In this document: piece by piece, positions 51,816-61,016 of the stretch
How positions within the stretch are numbered: position 1 is the stretch's first letter
Layout: each line of letters begins with the position of its first letter
Assembly (NCBI GenBank): GCA_023408315.1
Contig: JAEYKI010000006.1
Coordinates: 124,001-188,000, forward strand
DNA from: Bacillota bacterium
Lineage (GTDB): Bacteria; Bacillota; Clostridia; Christensenellales; Christensenellaceae
Direction of reading: 5' to 3'
Length of the DNA stretch: 64,000 nucleotides
Program-made: the position numbers and the translations under genes
Notes under the pieces: model-generated
The model's database searches: none
What the model was told of the DNA's origin: nothing
What the model saw: only the letters and a program-made list of their open reading frames with translations

Positions 51816-52706
51816 CTATTTCTTTCTGACTTCAATACCGGCCAGCTGCTCAAAATACTCCACCAGCCCGCTGTGGTCGTTCTTCTGTTTGCCTGCAACC
51901 TTGAGCGCCTGCATGATCTCCATGACCTCCGCGGTCAGGGGCAAGGGCGATCCCACCGTATGCGCGGCGTCCAGCGCGTTCTGCAGGTCTTTGATATGCA
52001 GCTCCATGCGGAATCCGGGCTTAAAGTTGCCCGCCAGCACCATGGGCATCTTGGCGTCCAGCACCGTGGAACCCGCCAGGCCTCCGCGTATGGCGCTGTA
52101 CACCCTCTCCGGGTCCACGCCGCTTTTGGCGGCAAGCACCATCGCCTCGCTCATGGCCGCAATGTTAAGGGCCACAATGATCTGGTTTGCCAGCTTGGTC
52201 ACGTTGCCGCTGCCGCTGCCGCCCACCAGAACGGCGGAGGCTCCCATCTTAAGCAACATATCCTTCACTTGATAAAACGCTTCTTCATCTCCGCCCACCA
52301 TGATGGCCAGCGTTCCGTCCGTTGCCTTTGGCTCGCCGCCAGATACCGGCGCATCCAGGTAAACAACGCCTTTTTCTGCGCACGCCTTTTCTATCTCCTG
52401 CGCCACAATAGGGGAAATAGAGCTCATATCCACTATAATCGCGCCTTTTTTTGCATTCTCCAGAATACCGCCCGCGCCAAGCACAACTTCCCGCACATGG
52501 GGCGAGTTGGGCAGCATGGTCACAATCACGTCTGCCACACAGGCCACTTCCGCAATACTTCCAGCCTTCTTTGCGCCCTCCGCCTCCAGTTCCGCAACCG
52601 TTTCGGGGACTATATCGTATACAATCAGTTCATACGCTGCTTTCAATAAGTTCTTGGCCATGGGTTTTCCCATGATCCCAAGGCCAATAAATCCTATTTT
52701 TCCCAT
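51816..52706 (-). CDS. garR: 2-hydroxy-3-oxopropionate reductase-like (GarR family) dehydrogenase
   Basis: 296 aa from the ATG at 52706 (AGGAGG upstream). Beta-hydroxyacid dehydrogenase family: GFIGLGIMGKPMAKNL at the N-terminus, DAPVSGGEPKA and the catalytic lysine in GNVTKLANQ. Best match is tartronate-semialdehyde reductase. 3-hydroxyisobutyrate or sugar-derived hydroxyacids are alternatives. It follows the MBL gene by 13 nt. It could reduce a short aldehyde or semialdehyde released from the sugar. Confidence 0.85.
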   Translation of the reverse strand: MGKIGFIGLGIMGKPMAKNLLKAAYELIVYDIVPETVAELEAEGAKKAGSIAEVACVADVIVTMLPNSPHVREVVLGAGGILENAKKGAIIVDMSSISPIVAQEIEKACAEKGVVYLDAPVSGGEPKATDGTLAIMVGGDEEAFYQVKDMLLKMGASAVLVGGSGSGNVTKLANQIIVALNIAAMSEAMVLAAKSGVDPERVYSAIRGGLAGSTVLDAKMPMVLAGNFKPGFRMELHIKDLQNALDAAHTVGSPLPLTAEVMEIMQALKVAGKQKNDHSGLVEYFEQLAGIEVRKK

Positions 52707-52719
52707 TTTTCTTTCCTCC

Positions 52720-53487
52720 TTATTTCTTCTGCGGCGGATACACAAACGTTTCGCCCGGATCCATGATGACCGGAATAGGCGACCCTGTTCCGTTCTTGTC
52801 CCGCATCAGGTTTAATATATTTTCAAATTCAGCCACATCCTTGTTGTTTTTGTCCGTATAATGGCAGGCGACGGCGTATTCCAATCCCAGCCACTGGCTG
52901 GCAAGAGCAGCCTCGTAGGGCGTCATTTCGCCTGTCAGGAACTCGGGCAAAAAATCGAAACAGTTCTCTATAGTCACGTTCATCAAGCCTACCTGCGGGC
53001 GGTGCAGCTCCCCGATAAGCTTCATATCACTGAACAGGGCCGTATCGCTAGCGTTGTACACCCTTGTGCCGTCCGGCAGATAGATAATAAATCCCAGTGC
53101 AAACCCGTCCATGGCAACGCCCGTTGAGAGCACCACCGAAGACCTGTGCATGCTGACCACCGGCCGCACAACAATGCCGCACTGCTCCACCGCAAGGCCC
53201 CATACCGTGTTTTTGATCAGTCCCTTGGGAACGCCTTGATCCATCAGTAAGTTCATCGTTTCACCACCGCAGATAATTTTGCTGCCGTCCCGCATGGCAA
53301 TTTTTCCGGTGTCTTTCATATGGTCAAATGCGCCATGGCTGGCCAGAATTAAATCGATCTTTGGCAAATCGGCCGTTTTCATAGGCGCTTTCGGGTTATC
53401 GTCTATGTATGGATCGATCAGAATATTGAGTCCGTTATCCGTTGTAATCAGAAATGTGGAAAATCCAAAGAATTGAAATTTATTCAT
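52720..53487 (-). CDS. MBL-fold metallo-hydrolase (UlaG/UPF0173-like)
   Basis: 255 aa. Metallo-beta-lactamase fold with ASHGAFDHM (HxxxDH), strand ILIDPYIDDNP at about 25 and SDTALFSDM. This resembles UlaG-type lactonases and UPF0173 hydrolases. As the first gene of the operon it might open a sugar lactone before later steps. The leader has the operator 53505-53520 and promoter 53522-53550. Substrate inferred from context only. Confidence 0.82.
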   Translation of the reverse strand: MNKFQFFGFSTFLITTDNGLNILIDPYIDDNPKAPMKTADLPKIDLILASHGAFDHMKDTGKIAMRDGSKIICGGETMNLLMDQGVPKGLIKNTVWGLAVEQCGIVVRPVVSMHRSSVVLSTGVAMDGFALGFIIYLPDGTRVYNASDTALFSDMKLIGELHRPQVGLMNVTIENCFDFLPEFLTGEMTPYEAALASQWLGLEYAVACHYTDKNNKDVAEFENILNLMRDKNGTGSPIPVIMDPGETFVYPPQKK

Positions 53488-53504
53488 ACACGCACCCCTT
53501 GTTT

Positions 53505-53550
53505 AGTTTATCGTTAAACCAATTGTATAACCAAAATCATTCCATGTCAA
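53505..53550 (-). promoter_or_regulatory. Promoter/operator module of the MBL-GarR-dehydrogenase operon
   Basis: Minus strand TTGACA (53545-53550), 17-bp spacer, TACAAT (53522-53527). GGTTTAACGATAAACT (53505-53520) follows at once, a LacI-like palindrome with central CG. AATCATTC/GAATGATT arms (53535-53560) surround the -35 box. Same architecture as 62372-62417. Confidence 0.75.
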
Positions 53551-53646
53551 TAGAATGATTCTGGTTTCTGTCCGAGTAACTGAAGTTCTTTAAAACCGAA
53601 GATTCCGGCACCCCTCCAAGCGGAACGCCGGATCATAAATATTATT

Positions 53647-54774
53647 TTACAGGGTCCCGTTGCACAGCTTTTCCATTTGGTCCATATAGTAGAGAAAATT
53701 TTCGTAACTCACATCCGGCGGCACCGAGTGGTCAAGCCAGGGAATGTATCCGCCCTGCTCCACCAGCGGAGCTACGCGCCGCAGTTCGTTGTCTATATCT
53801 TTTCCGCCAGTGATTAAAACGCGTTTATCTATGCCGCCAATCAAAAGCAGGTCTTTGCCGTATTGTTTGCGGAACGCATTTACGTCCATGCCGCACTGCA
53901 CTTCAAAAGGCAGTATACCGTTTACGCCCGCCTCCAGCCAGAGCGGTACCAGTTTTGTCACGTCGCCGTCGCTGTCCACAAATATAATGTCTATTCCCTT
54001 GGAGCGCAGATGGTCTGTTACTTTTTTGTAGCGCGGCACCAGGTATTTCTTAAATAACTCGGGTGAAAGCAGCGGGCCTGTTTTAAAGCACATATCTTCC
54101 CAGAAAATAAAGTAATCAAAATCAATATCCTGCATAATACGGTCTATGATGCGGATCATGCATTCCACCTTCTGGTCCAGTACTTCCTCAATCAGCTCAA
54201 TATCGTCATAAAACATATAGGAAAGGCCTTCTATGCCAAACAGGTTGCGCAGCGGCCCAAAGAATCCGCCTTCCCTGTCCGCCCACATGCGCAGGGGCAC
54301 CTGGCGGTGTTTCCACAGTTTGCATTTATCAAGCCAGTTTTCGGGGAAGCGCGACTCAAAATTTAATTCCCAGCGGTACAGGTTATCGTGAAAATCCTGC
54401 GCAGTCTTGATGGGAAAATCCAGCCAGTGGGGCATAGACGTTTCGCGTCCTTCCTTGTATTCCTGCATAACAATGCCTTCATGATTCCGGTATGTAATGG
54501 TCTTGTCATCTTCCGAAATCACCTTGTATTCAAATCCAGGCGAGAAGCCATAATAAATGCCCACTTCGTCCTGCCGGTCGCAGCCAAAATAATCCCAGAA
54601 GTTCAGGTTCCCGGCTCCGCCGTGCTCCCCCACCAACTGGGTGGCCATGCTTGTATGGCCCTCCTGTTCCCAGCGCTTCCATGTAGTGGCCCATACGTCC
54701 AGCGGCGGCCATTTAACCGCCCGGTCTACGGGCTTGTATCTGAATGTGTTTAAAAAACGTTCCCTTTCGTTCAT
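53647..54774 (-). CDS. URO-D superfamily protein
   Basis: 375 aa. N-terminal MNERERFLNTFRYKPVDR is typical. The site that carries His-x-Cys-Gly in zinc-type members reads FVDSDGDV here (Asp-x-Asp-Gly). A zinc methyltransferase mechanism like MtaA is therefore unlikely and a different metal or a decarboxylase-like site is possible. It is the last gene of the transporter/URO-D operon. Its ribosome site is weak. A tandem 11-bp repeat lies upstream at 54834-54855. Confidence 0.78.
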   Translation of the reverse strand: MNERERFLNTFRYKPVDRAVKWPPLDVWATTWKRWEQEGHTSMATQLVGEHGGAGNLNFWDYFGCDRQDEVGIYYGFSPGFEYKVISEDDKTITYRNHEGIVMQEYKEGRETSMPHWLDFPIKTAQDFHDNLYRWELNFESRFPENWLDKCKLWKHRQVPLRMWADREGGFFGPLRNLFGIEGLSYMFYDDIELIEEVLDQKVECMIRIIDRIMQDIDFDYFIFWEDMCFKTGPLLSPELFKKYLVPRYKKVTDHLRSKGIDIIFVDSDGDVTKLVPLWLEAGVNGILPFEVQCGMDVNAFRKQYGKDLLLIGGIDKRVLITGGKDIDNELRRVAPLVEQGGYIPWLDHSVPPDVSYENFLYYMDQMEKLCNGTL

Positions 54775-54833
54775 ATCTGTTTACAACCTTGCATTCCCAC
54801 TTAAAATAGGTATGCGCTCCTTCCTTCTTGTTC

Positions 54834-54855
54834 ATTTATTGTTGATTTATTGTTG
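54834..54855 (-). repeat. Tandem direct repeat
   Basis: ATTTATTGTTG occurs twice in a row (54834-54844 and 54845-54855) in the 148-nt gap between the esterase and URO-D genes. Function unknown. Confidence 0.6.
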
Positions 54856-54922
54856 CAGGATCATCTGGCAAAAACAAGGCACGCGCTCGTTCTGCCGCTT
54901 TGCGTGCGAAACATTGCCGCTT

Positions 54923-55735
54923 TTACGCCTGCAGCAGAGGATAAAGCGCTTTAAACACTTCCCCGGCAAGCAAAGCATGGCCCGCTGAATTCAAATGAAG
55001 CCCGTCTTCTATGGTGATATCCGCAGGGTTGTACCTAGTGTATATGCCGCGCATATCAACCAGAATGCAGTTGTTTTGTTTAGCCGTTTTGGCGATTACG
55101 CGGTCATATTTCCCCAGGTCTTCTTGCCTGTAGAGTATCTTCCAGTCCGGCAGCGCAGGCGTCATTTTTGCCATGCAAAAGGGCGGCAGCGTGCAAAGAA
55201 TCACCCGGCATCCGCTTCCCGTGAGTTTTTTTACCACATAGGCCAGATCCCGTTCGTATTCCCGCAGGCTCGTATGATTCAGGCCGTATTCATCGTCTGT
55301 GATGCGCATATCGTTCGTGCCTATCATTAAAACCGCAATATCGGGCGCAAAATTGCCGATACCGGGATAATACGCCGTCAAAATGTCGCTTACCTTCCAG
55401 CCGGATATGGAAATATCCCGCATCTCTATATTCTTGTACGGGCTTAATATCGCCTGCATAATCCGCTGGTGGCTGGTCCGGTCGCTGGTGATGGAATCCC
55501 CCATGTAGGCAATCTTATACTGGGTTTGCGTATTTATATAGATATCTGGATAATCCGCAAGTATGGCCCGGGCATTCTTTTGGTTCTCAGCCGCAAAGCC
55601 CGCAAGTATACCGCCAATTTCATCAGGAGCAATGCCGTAAGCGTGCGCCAGGCGAACCGTGTCCGCATCGCTGACCCCTATATCCACATATGCCTTATGC
55701 AGATTAAATTTTAAATTAAAAGCATTTTCAAACAT
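54923..55735 (-). CDS. SGNH/GDSL-family esterase
   Basis: 270 aa. Block I catalytic Ser in MGDSIT at about 80, block III MIGTND, block V DGLHLNSAGH with Asp and His. No signal peptide, so it acts in the cytoplasm. An N-terminal extension of about 75 residues precedes the esterase fold. SGNH enzymes often remove acetyl groups from sugars. Placed among a sugar transporter and URO-D genes, it may deacylate an imported sugar. Gap to the upstream URO-D gene is 15 nt. Confidence 0.85.
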   Translation of the reverse strand: MFENAFNLKFNLHKAYVDIGVSDADTVRLAHAYGIAPDEIGGILAGFAAENQKNARAILADYPDIYINTQTQYKIAYMGDSITSDRTSHQRIMQAILSPYKNIEMRDISISGWKVSDILTAYYPGIGNFAPDIAVLMIGTNDMRITDDEYGLNHTSLREYERDLAYVVKKLTGSGCRVILCTLPPFCMAKMTPALPDWKILYRQEDLGKYDRVIAKTAKQNNCILVDMRGIYTRYNPADITIEDGLHLNSAGHALLAGEVFKALYPLLQA

Positions 55736-55750
55736 AATTATTCACTTCTT

Positions 55751-57076
55751 TTAAAGCCCAATAACTCTCCGGGCCATCTTCACCCATTCGGCAATACGGC
55801 CCGCATCACCGGCAATGTCGTATACGTCCCGCACAATAAACTCCACAACCTTATCGCGGGTGCAATTCCACGTGCGCCGGATATCCTCCTCCGCGCCCTC
55901 CCAATTTGGCTCTGCGCCACTGATAAAGGTGGGATTGGGCTTGCGGCAGTACACATACTCTTTGCCCAGCGATTCCGCAACCTGCTCAAAATTATTCCAC
56001 CCGGAGACAGATACGGTGCGCAGACCCGGAATCGCCTTCTTGATGTATTCAATCCGGTCGTCCACCGGTTCGCAGCAGCCATAGGAAACCAGGCCAAACT
56101 GGTTTGCGTATTTCGCAAGGTACGGCAAAAACCATTCGTCAAACATCTGCGGGGAGAACAGGTTGGTTTCCTGGGACTCGCACCAGGTCCAGCAGTCTTT
56201 TGAATCCACATCCATTTGGCCCTGCGCATCAGGCAGTTCTGAAACATAGCCGTAGCCGGAAGGCCCCGCGAACTGGTTATCCGTATTGGGGGCCAGAATT
56301 TTCTCTTCCTTCAGCCATTTTAAAAAACGCATCCGGTCCGCCGTTAAAAACTCCAGCAGTTCTGTTAACGCCTCGGGATAATCATACGGCCAGAACAGCA
56401 TATTCTCGTTGCCCACCAGTTTGAACAAATCCATGGTAAGCACGGGCGCGTTGTTGCCCACAAACGGGTTGAATCCTATATCCGGAAAAAAGTTGTCATA
56501 ATTGCCAACACGAACAGGCAGCAGATCGCCAAAAATATCTATTAGGGTATATTTCAATCCAAGCGTCCGCTCCCGGTCCACATAAAAGGCGCGCTCTTTT
56601 AATTTGCCAAGGTCGTCCGGTGTGGCAATCGGGAAGTTGGACATATAGCCCATGGAATTTTCCGCATGATGCTCCTCAATCTTAACGCCGTAATCGGAGC
56701 GGATTATGCGCCATGCAAGCTGAAAATATTTCTCCAGAACAATATCGTCCCCCACTTCCCCATACTGTTTGAGGCCATACAGAAGCGACTTCTCCACATT
56801 CCTCAGGTAAGGGTGCAGGCATCTGAGTTCACTTTCGGGCAGAAAATCCGCTACGGAAAAAGTCTCGAATAAAATCATGGGCCGTTCCGGTTTTAAGTCC
56901 CTGAGCGCCTTCCATTGTCGTTTGCGCACAGCCATTTCACCGCTGTGCGCAATCTCCGCAAACCGCCCGGCCAGCGCGCGCAGCCGTTCCCGTTCTTCCC
57001 GGGTGGGATTGATCTGCACAGCGCCCCAGTCTTCCGCGGACTGCTGGTTTGTGTAAACCTGGTATTTTTCAGCCAT
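55751..57076 (-). CDS. Divergent URO-D superfamily protein
   Basis: 441 aa, longer than usual for the fold. The barrel region has VLTMDLFKLVGNE and the metal-type segment reads SYGCCEPVDDRIEYIKKAIPG, that is Gly-Cys-Cys-Glu where others have His-x-Cys-Gly. Related to URO-D-like proteins often annotated only as hypothetical. It lies 11 nt after the URO-D gene at 57088. The difference in the metal motif suggests it is not redundant with its neighbours. Confidence 0.72.
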   Translation of the reverse strand: MAEKYQVYTNQQSAEDWGAVQINPTREERERLRALAGRFAEIAHSGEMAVRKRQWKALRDLKPERPMILFETFSVADFLPESELRCLHPYLRNVEKSLLYGLKQYGEVGDDIVLEKYFQLAWRIIRSDYGVKIEEHHAENSMGYMSNFPIATPDDLGKLKERAFYVDRERTLGLKYTLIDIFGDLLPVRVGNYDNFFPDIGFNPFVGNNAPVLTMDLFKLVGNENMLFWPYDYPEALTELLEFLTADRMRFLKWLKEEKILAPNTDNQFAGPSGYGYVSELPDAQGQMDVDSKDCWTWCESQETNLFSPQMFDEWFLPYLAKYANQFGLVSYGCCEPVDDRIEYIKKAIPGLRTVSVSGWNNFEQVAESLGKEYVYCRKPNPTFISGAEPNWEGAEEDIRRTWNCTRDKVVEFIVRDVYDIAGDAGRIAEWVKMARRVIGL

Positions 57077-57087
57077 AGGGTGCCTCC

Positions 57088-58170
57088 TTAGTACCGGCCG
57101 TGTTCAAAAATTGTTTCTATCATTGCCTTGTAGTTTTCCAGAGGTATATCGTTCATAATACTGTGATTGGAACTGCAGATATACCTGCCGCCCGGCATCA
57201 GTTTTTCCAGATGCTCGCGCACATCTTTTTTAACGTCTTCAGGCGATCCAAACGCCAGGGGGCCCGCGATGTCTATATTTCCGCTGATGGAAATTTTGTC
57301 TCCAAACCTCTTCTTTATATCGTAAATATCCATGGAATAGGGCTCAATGGGGTTTACGCCGTCCACACCCAGTTCCATGATTACGTCTTCAAATATCTCG
57401 GTTATATTGCCGCAGCTGTGGAACAGCACGGGCACGCCCGCCTGCTTGGCCAGGTTCACCATCTTTTTGTACCTGGGCAGCCACATCTCTTTGAATTTAA
57501 CCGGATTCATAAAAACGCCAGAGCCAAACGCTACGTCGTCCCCCAAAAACAAGAAAGAAATGTTGCTGTCCAGCGCAATTTCTATCACCTTCATGTAATA
57601 ATCCAGGCACAGGTCCATCATATGCTCTATAAATTCTATATCCGTATATGCCAGAGCAAAAAAGTCTTCAAACCCCACCAAAAACTGATAACACGTCTGG
57701 AATATTGTGCCAGTAAGTATGAACGTACCAATATTTGTGCCCTTTAAAGCCTGGTTGTATATGTCAAAATATTTCTTGCGGGGTTCAAAGTCCAGCTTCC
57801 AATCCGGAAGGATTATTTTCTCAAGCTCCTCAAAGCTCTTGATCCTGCCGTCCGATACGATGTGTATGTCTCCTTTTTCGTCTTTGTATTTAAACGGAGC
57901 CCAGAGTGCTTCAAAGCCAATCACGTCCTGCCCGTTAAAGTTTACAATCTCAATATAATCCTTGGGGTTCATGGGCGGCGTTACAAACGTTTCGTCCGAG
58001 GCCCCTCTGGATGCGGCAAGCGTTGATCCAACCTCCCGCCCTAAGATCGCCTTGCATACTTTGTCTTCTATGGCAACTTCAAAGTGCGGCACCCTGTCTG
58101 TTGGCTGGCCCAGTAAAGCCGCGACCGTTCTTTCTTTGTTTGGTTTTCTGATGGATTCTGGAATCATCAT
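57088..58170 (-). CDS. URO-D superfamily protein (zinc-type motif)
   Basis: 360 aa. The motif LFHSCGNIT has the His-x-Cys-Gly of MtaA-like methyltransferases. PIEPYSMD and the C-terminal GGRYICSSNHSI (one Cys) follow. It is the URO-D protein in this operon closest to the methyltransferase type. It comes after the permease gene across a 216-nt gap with a strong hairpin (58341-58367). Methyl transfer from or to a sugar is possible, but no corrinoid protein is in view. Confidence 0.8.
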   Translation of the reverse strand: MMIPESIRKPNKERTVAALLGQPTDRVPHFEVAIEDKVCKAILGREVGSTLAASRGASDETFVTPPMNPKDYIEIVNFNGQDVIGFEALWAPFKYKDEKGDIHIVSDGRIKSFEELEKIILPDWKLDFEPRKKYFDIYNQALKGTNIGTFILTGTIFQTCYQFLVGFEDFFALAYTDIEFIEHMMDLCLDYYMKVIEIALDSNISFLFLGDDVAFGSGVFMNPVKFKEMWLPRYKKMVNLAKQAGVPVLFHSCGNITEIFEDVIMELGVDGVNPIEPYSMDIYDIKKRFGDKISISGNIDIAGPLAFGSPEDVKKDVREHLEKLMPGGRYICSSNHSIMNDIPLENYKAMIETIFEHGRY

Positions 58171-58321
58171 TTATTCCCCCTTTAGTTTAGGATCTGATTT
58201 TTTGCTTGATTCAATTGGATGTAACGTCCGTAAGCTTTTAAATAAAAAACGGCATTTAAATAAACTCTCTGAATAAATACCGTTATTGTAAAAGGTCCAT
58301 TTACTTTCATACGCATCATCC

Positions 58322-58375
58322 AAAACAGTATGTTGAATACGCGGGAAGCCCGTATAGGGCTTCCCGCCCTGTTTT
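58322..58375 (-). repeat. Structured hairpin between permease and URO-D genes
   Basis: GCGGGAAGCCC (58341-58351), loop GTATA, GGGCTTCCCGC (58357-58367): a perfect 11-bp stem. Outer AAAACAG/CTGTTTT arms (58322-58328, 58369-58375) may close it further. It lies 20 nt past the permease stop. It may partly end the transporter message. Confidence 0.7.
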
Positions 58376-58386
58376 TATATCAGGAG

Positions 58387-59427
58387 TTATTGCTTTTTGA
58401 GCGATCCACTGCGGACTACGTCCAGCAATACGGCGAGTATTAGTACCGCGCCTGTTACGGATAGCTGTACCTGGGATTGAATCTGGTTCAGGTCCAGGCC
58501 ATTGCTTATTATTGTTAATATCAATATGCCAAGCATGGTGCCTGTCATGGAACCTTTGCCTCCGGATAGTGAAAGCCCGCCCAGTACAACGGCCGCTATA
58601 GTGAGCATTTCCGTTCCTGCTCCCGACTGGGGAAGCGCCGCGCCTACCTGGCACGCAAGAAGGAAGCCGGCGTAAGAAGCGGTTACAGAACTGAAGAGAT
58701 ACGCAATAAATTTTACTCTTGAAGCGTTGATGCCCGATAAAAAGCTGGCGTTCTCGTTTCCTCCCACCATGTATATCTTCCTGCCGTAAGACGTGTATTT
58801 AAGGAGCCAATAGATGAATATGAATATTGCTATGGCTATAATAACCGAATACGGTATGCCCGGAAAAGTAACGTCTCCCGTTGCGTCTTTAATTGTAAGT
58901 ATTCTTTCGCGGCCCATTGCAATCAGCGTGGGATCCGCTATCATCATGGTTTTGCCGTTAATGAGCCAGGCAAATCCGCGGTAGATCATCATTGTTCCAA
59001 GAGTAGTTATAATGGGGTTTATTTTTATATGCGCAATCAAAAACGCGTTTAAAGAGCCAAGGGCGAATCCAAGGCCGATGGACAACAGTATGCACAGCCA
59101 AGCCGGGAATATTTCCGCATTGTTCAGCGCAAGCGTTGCGATCAAAATACCAGAAAACGCGCCCACAGAATTTTGAGAAATATCCATACCGCCGGTAAGC
59201 ATGGCCACCGTGGCGCCGGATGCCCTGATGATCAAAACGGCTGCCGATAACAATAACGTCATCCAGTTGTCCCATGTCCAGAAGAACTTGTTGGTAAACC
59301 CCAGTATTATGCATAGCGCCACAATGGCAATCAGCAAACTGAGGTTATTACCCATTCCTTTAATTCTTTCCTGCATTGTGCGACTATTTTGAATAGTCAT
59401 TTTTGCTTCAGCTTTATTCGTACTCAT
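58387..59427 (-). CDS. Sugar ABC transporter permease (RbsC-like)
   Basis: 346 aa CUT2 permease. LTGGMDISQNSVG replaces the common GIDLSVGS, and the C-terminal loop reads GGLSLSGGKGSMTG. N-terminal 30 residues are hydrophilic. It starts 1 nt after the ATPase stop codon. Rhamnose-type importers (RhaPQ) use this permease family, but ligand identity is not proven. Confidence 0.92.
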   Translation of the reverse strand: MSTNKAEAKMTIQNSRTMQERIKGMGNNLSLLIAIVALCIILGFTNKFFWTWDNWMTLLLSAAVLIIRASGATVAMLTGGMDISQNSVGAFSGILIATLALNNAEIFPAWLCILLSIGLGFALGSLNAFLIAHIKINPIITTLGTMMIYRGFAWLINGKTMMIADPTLIAMGRERILTIKDATGDVTFPGIPYSVIIAIAIFIFIYWLLKYTSYGRKIYMVGGNENASFLSGINASRVKFIAYLFSSVTASYAGFLLACQVGAALPQSGAGTEMLTIAAVVLGGLSLSGGKGSMTGTMLGILILTIISNGLDLNQIQSQVQLSVTGAVLILAVLLDVVRSGSLKKQ

Positions 59428-59428
59428 A

Positions 59429-60928
59429 TCAATTCACTCCTACGGCAATTTGTAATATATCTTTTTGCGTAAATTCACTCCGCATGAATTCGCCTCTGAT
59501 TGTTCCGTCTTTAAATACAAGTATCCGGTCCGCTATTCCTATGGTCTCGGGCAATTCGGATGACACCATAATAACGGCAATCCCCTTTTTGCAAAGGTCT
59601 TCCATAAGCCTGTATATTTCAACCTTTGCGCCAACGTCTATGCCTCTGGTGGGTTCGTTCAAAATCAATACCTTGGGATTGATCAGCAACCATTTGGCAA
59701 TAACCACTTTTTGCTGGTTTCCGCCCGATAACGAATCCATTTGGACCTGAAGATTGGGCGTTTTTACGTTCAGCTTTGCAACCCATTCGTTAACAAGCTC
59801 CGCTTCTTTTTTCTTATCGATCACAAACCCGCGCACCAGGTCGTCTATCACCGTTACACTGGTGTTATCCAGCACGCTGTGTATCAATACCAGGCCTTCT
59901 TTTTTCCTGTCGTTCGACACATAGGCTATCCCGAGCTTTTTGGCCGCAATGGGATCATCTATCTTTACCTGTTTGCCTTCCAGGTACACAGATCCCTGGC
60001 ACATATGGCGTTTGCCAATCAACCCCTCAACCGTTTCGGTGCGTCCCGAACCCAAAAGGCCGAACAACCCCAATATTTCACCGCGCCGCACTGTGAAGCT
60101 GATATCTTTTGCAATCTGGCAAGAAAGGTTTTTCACTTCAAGTACTGTCTCGCCAATTTCAACAACTTCCTTGGGATACATATCTTCAATTTCCCGGCCC
60201 ACCATAAATTCAACTAGTTTTTCTTTTGTTACTTCTTTAATACTTTGGTATGTAACCCTTTGGCCGTCTCTCATTACCTGCACGTTGTCCGAAATCTCAA
60301 AGACTTCGTCAAGCTTATGCGAAATATAAAGTATGGAGACGCCTTTTGAAGCAATTTCCCTGATCAATGTATACAACCGGACAATTTCAGTTTCTGAAAG
60401 AGCCGACGTTGGTTCATCCATTACAAGTACTTTTAAATCCTTGGAAACCGCTCTTAATATCTCAACCATTTGCTTTTCAGCAACTGTTAAACTTCCAACC
60501 AATGAAAAAGGATCGTACGGCAGGTCAAATTTTGTTAGCAGTTCTTTAGCGTTTTGCCACAGTTTTTTGTAATCAACCGTTTTAATGAGTTTGCCTTTGA
60601 GCGGAAGGTTTCCCATAAACAAATTTTCCGCTATTGTCATTTCATCCAGATAATTAAGCTCTTGATATATAATGGCAATTCCCATGTCCATTCTTTCTTT
60701 AGGAGTCTTCTCGGGCGGAACAAGAACTCCATCCAAATAAATTTCGCCTTTTTCTACAGCAAGTGCTCCGGACAAAATTTTCATCAATGTTGATTTTCCC
60801 GCGCCGTTCTCTCCGATAACCGAAAGAATCTCGCCTTTTTTAACCTCTAAATCAACATTGCTCAATGCCAGAACGCCGGGGAATTGCTTGGTAATATTCT
60901 TCATTTGAAGTCTGTATTCACTACTCAT
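59429..60928 (-). CDS. Sugar ABC transporter ATP-binding protein, two NBDs
   Basis: 499 aa RbsA/RhaT-like. First domain: GENGAGKST, SLTVAEKQMVEI, LVMDEPTSA. Second: GLLGSGRTE, LSGGNQQKVVIAK, LILNEPTRG, where Asn replaces the usual Asp of Walker B in the already degenerate second domain. GGAGAA precedes the ATG. A hairpin separates it from the binding-protein gene upstream. Confidence 0.94.
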   Translation of the reverse strand: MSSEYRLQMKNITKQFPGVLALSNVDLEVKKGEILSVIGENGAGKSTLMKILSGALAVEKGEIYLDGVLVPPEKTPKERMDMGIAIIYQELNYLDEMTIAENLFMGNLPLKGKLIKTVDYKKLWQNAKELLTKFDLPYDPFSLVGSLTVAEKQMVEILRAVSKDLKVLVMDEPTSALSETEIVRLYTLIREIASKGVSILYISHKLDEVFEISDNVQVMRDGQRVTYQSIKEVTKEKLVEFMVGREIEDMYPKEVVEIGETVLEVKNLSCQIAKDISFTVRRGEILGLFGLLGSGRTETVEGLIGKRHMCQGSVYLEGKQVKIDDPIAAKKLGIAYVSNDRKKEGLVLIHSVLDNTSVTVIDDLVRGFVIDKKKEAELVNEWVAKLNVKTPNLQVQMDSLSGGNQQKVVIAKWLLINPKVLILNEPTRGIDVGAKVEIYRLMEDLCKKGIAVIMVSSELPETIGIADRILVFKDGTIRGEFMRSEFTQKDILQIAVGVN

Positions 60929-60963
60929 AGTTTCTCCTTATAAGCTGTTATGAGCTTATTGAA

Positions 60964-60996
60964 AAAGTTGCCGCCGCTTAGGGCAGCGGCAACTTT
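60964..60996 (-). repeat. Hairpin after sugar-binding-protein gene 4
   Basis: AAAGTTGCCGC (60964-60974) pairs with GCGGCAACTTT (60986-60996), an 11-bp perfect stem 20 nt past the binding-protein stop codon, with no strong U-tract on the minus strand. Confidence 0.75.
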
Positions 60997-61016
60997 ACTT
61001 CAAAATACCTTAGGCT

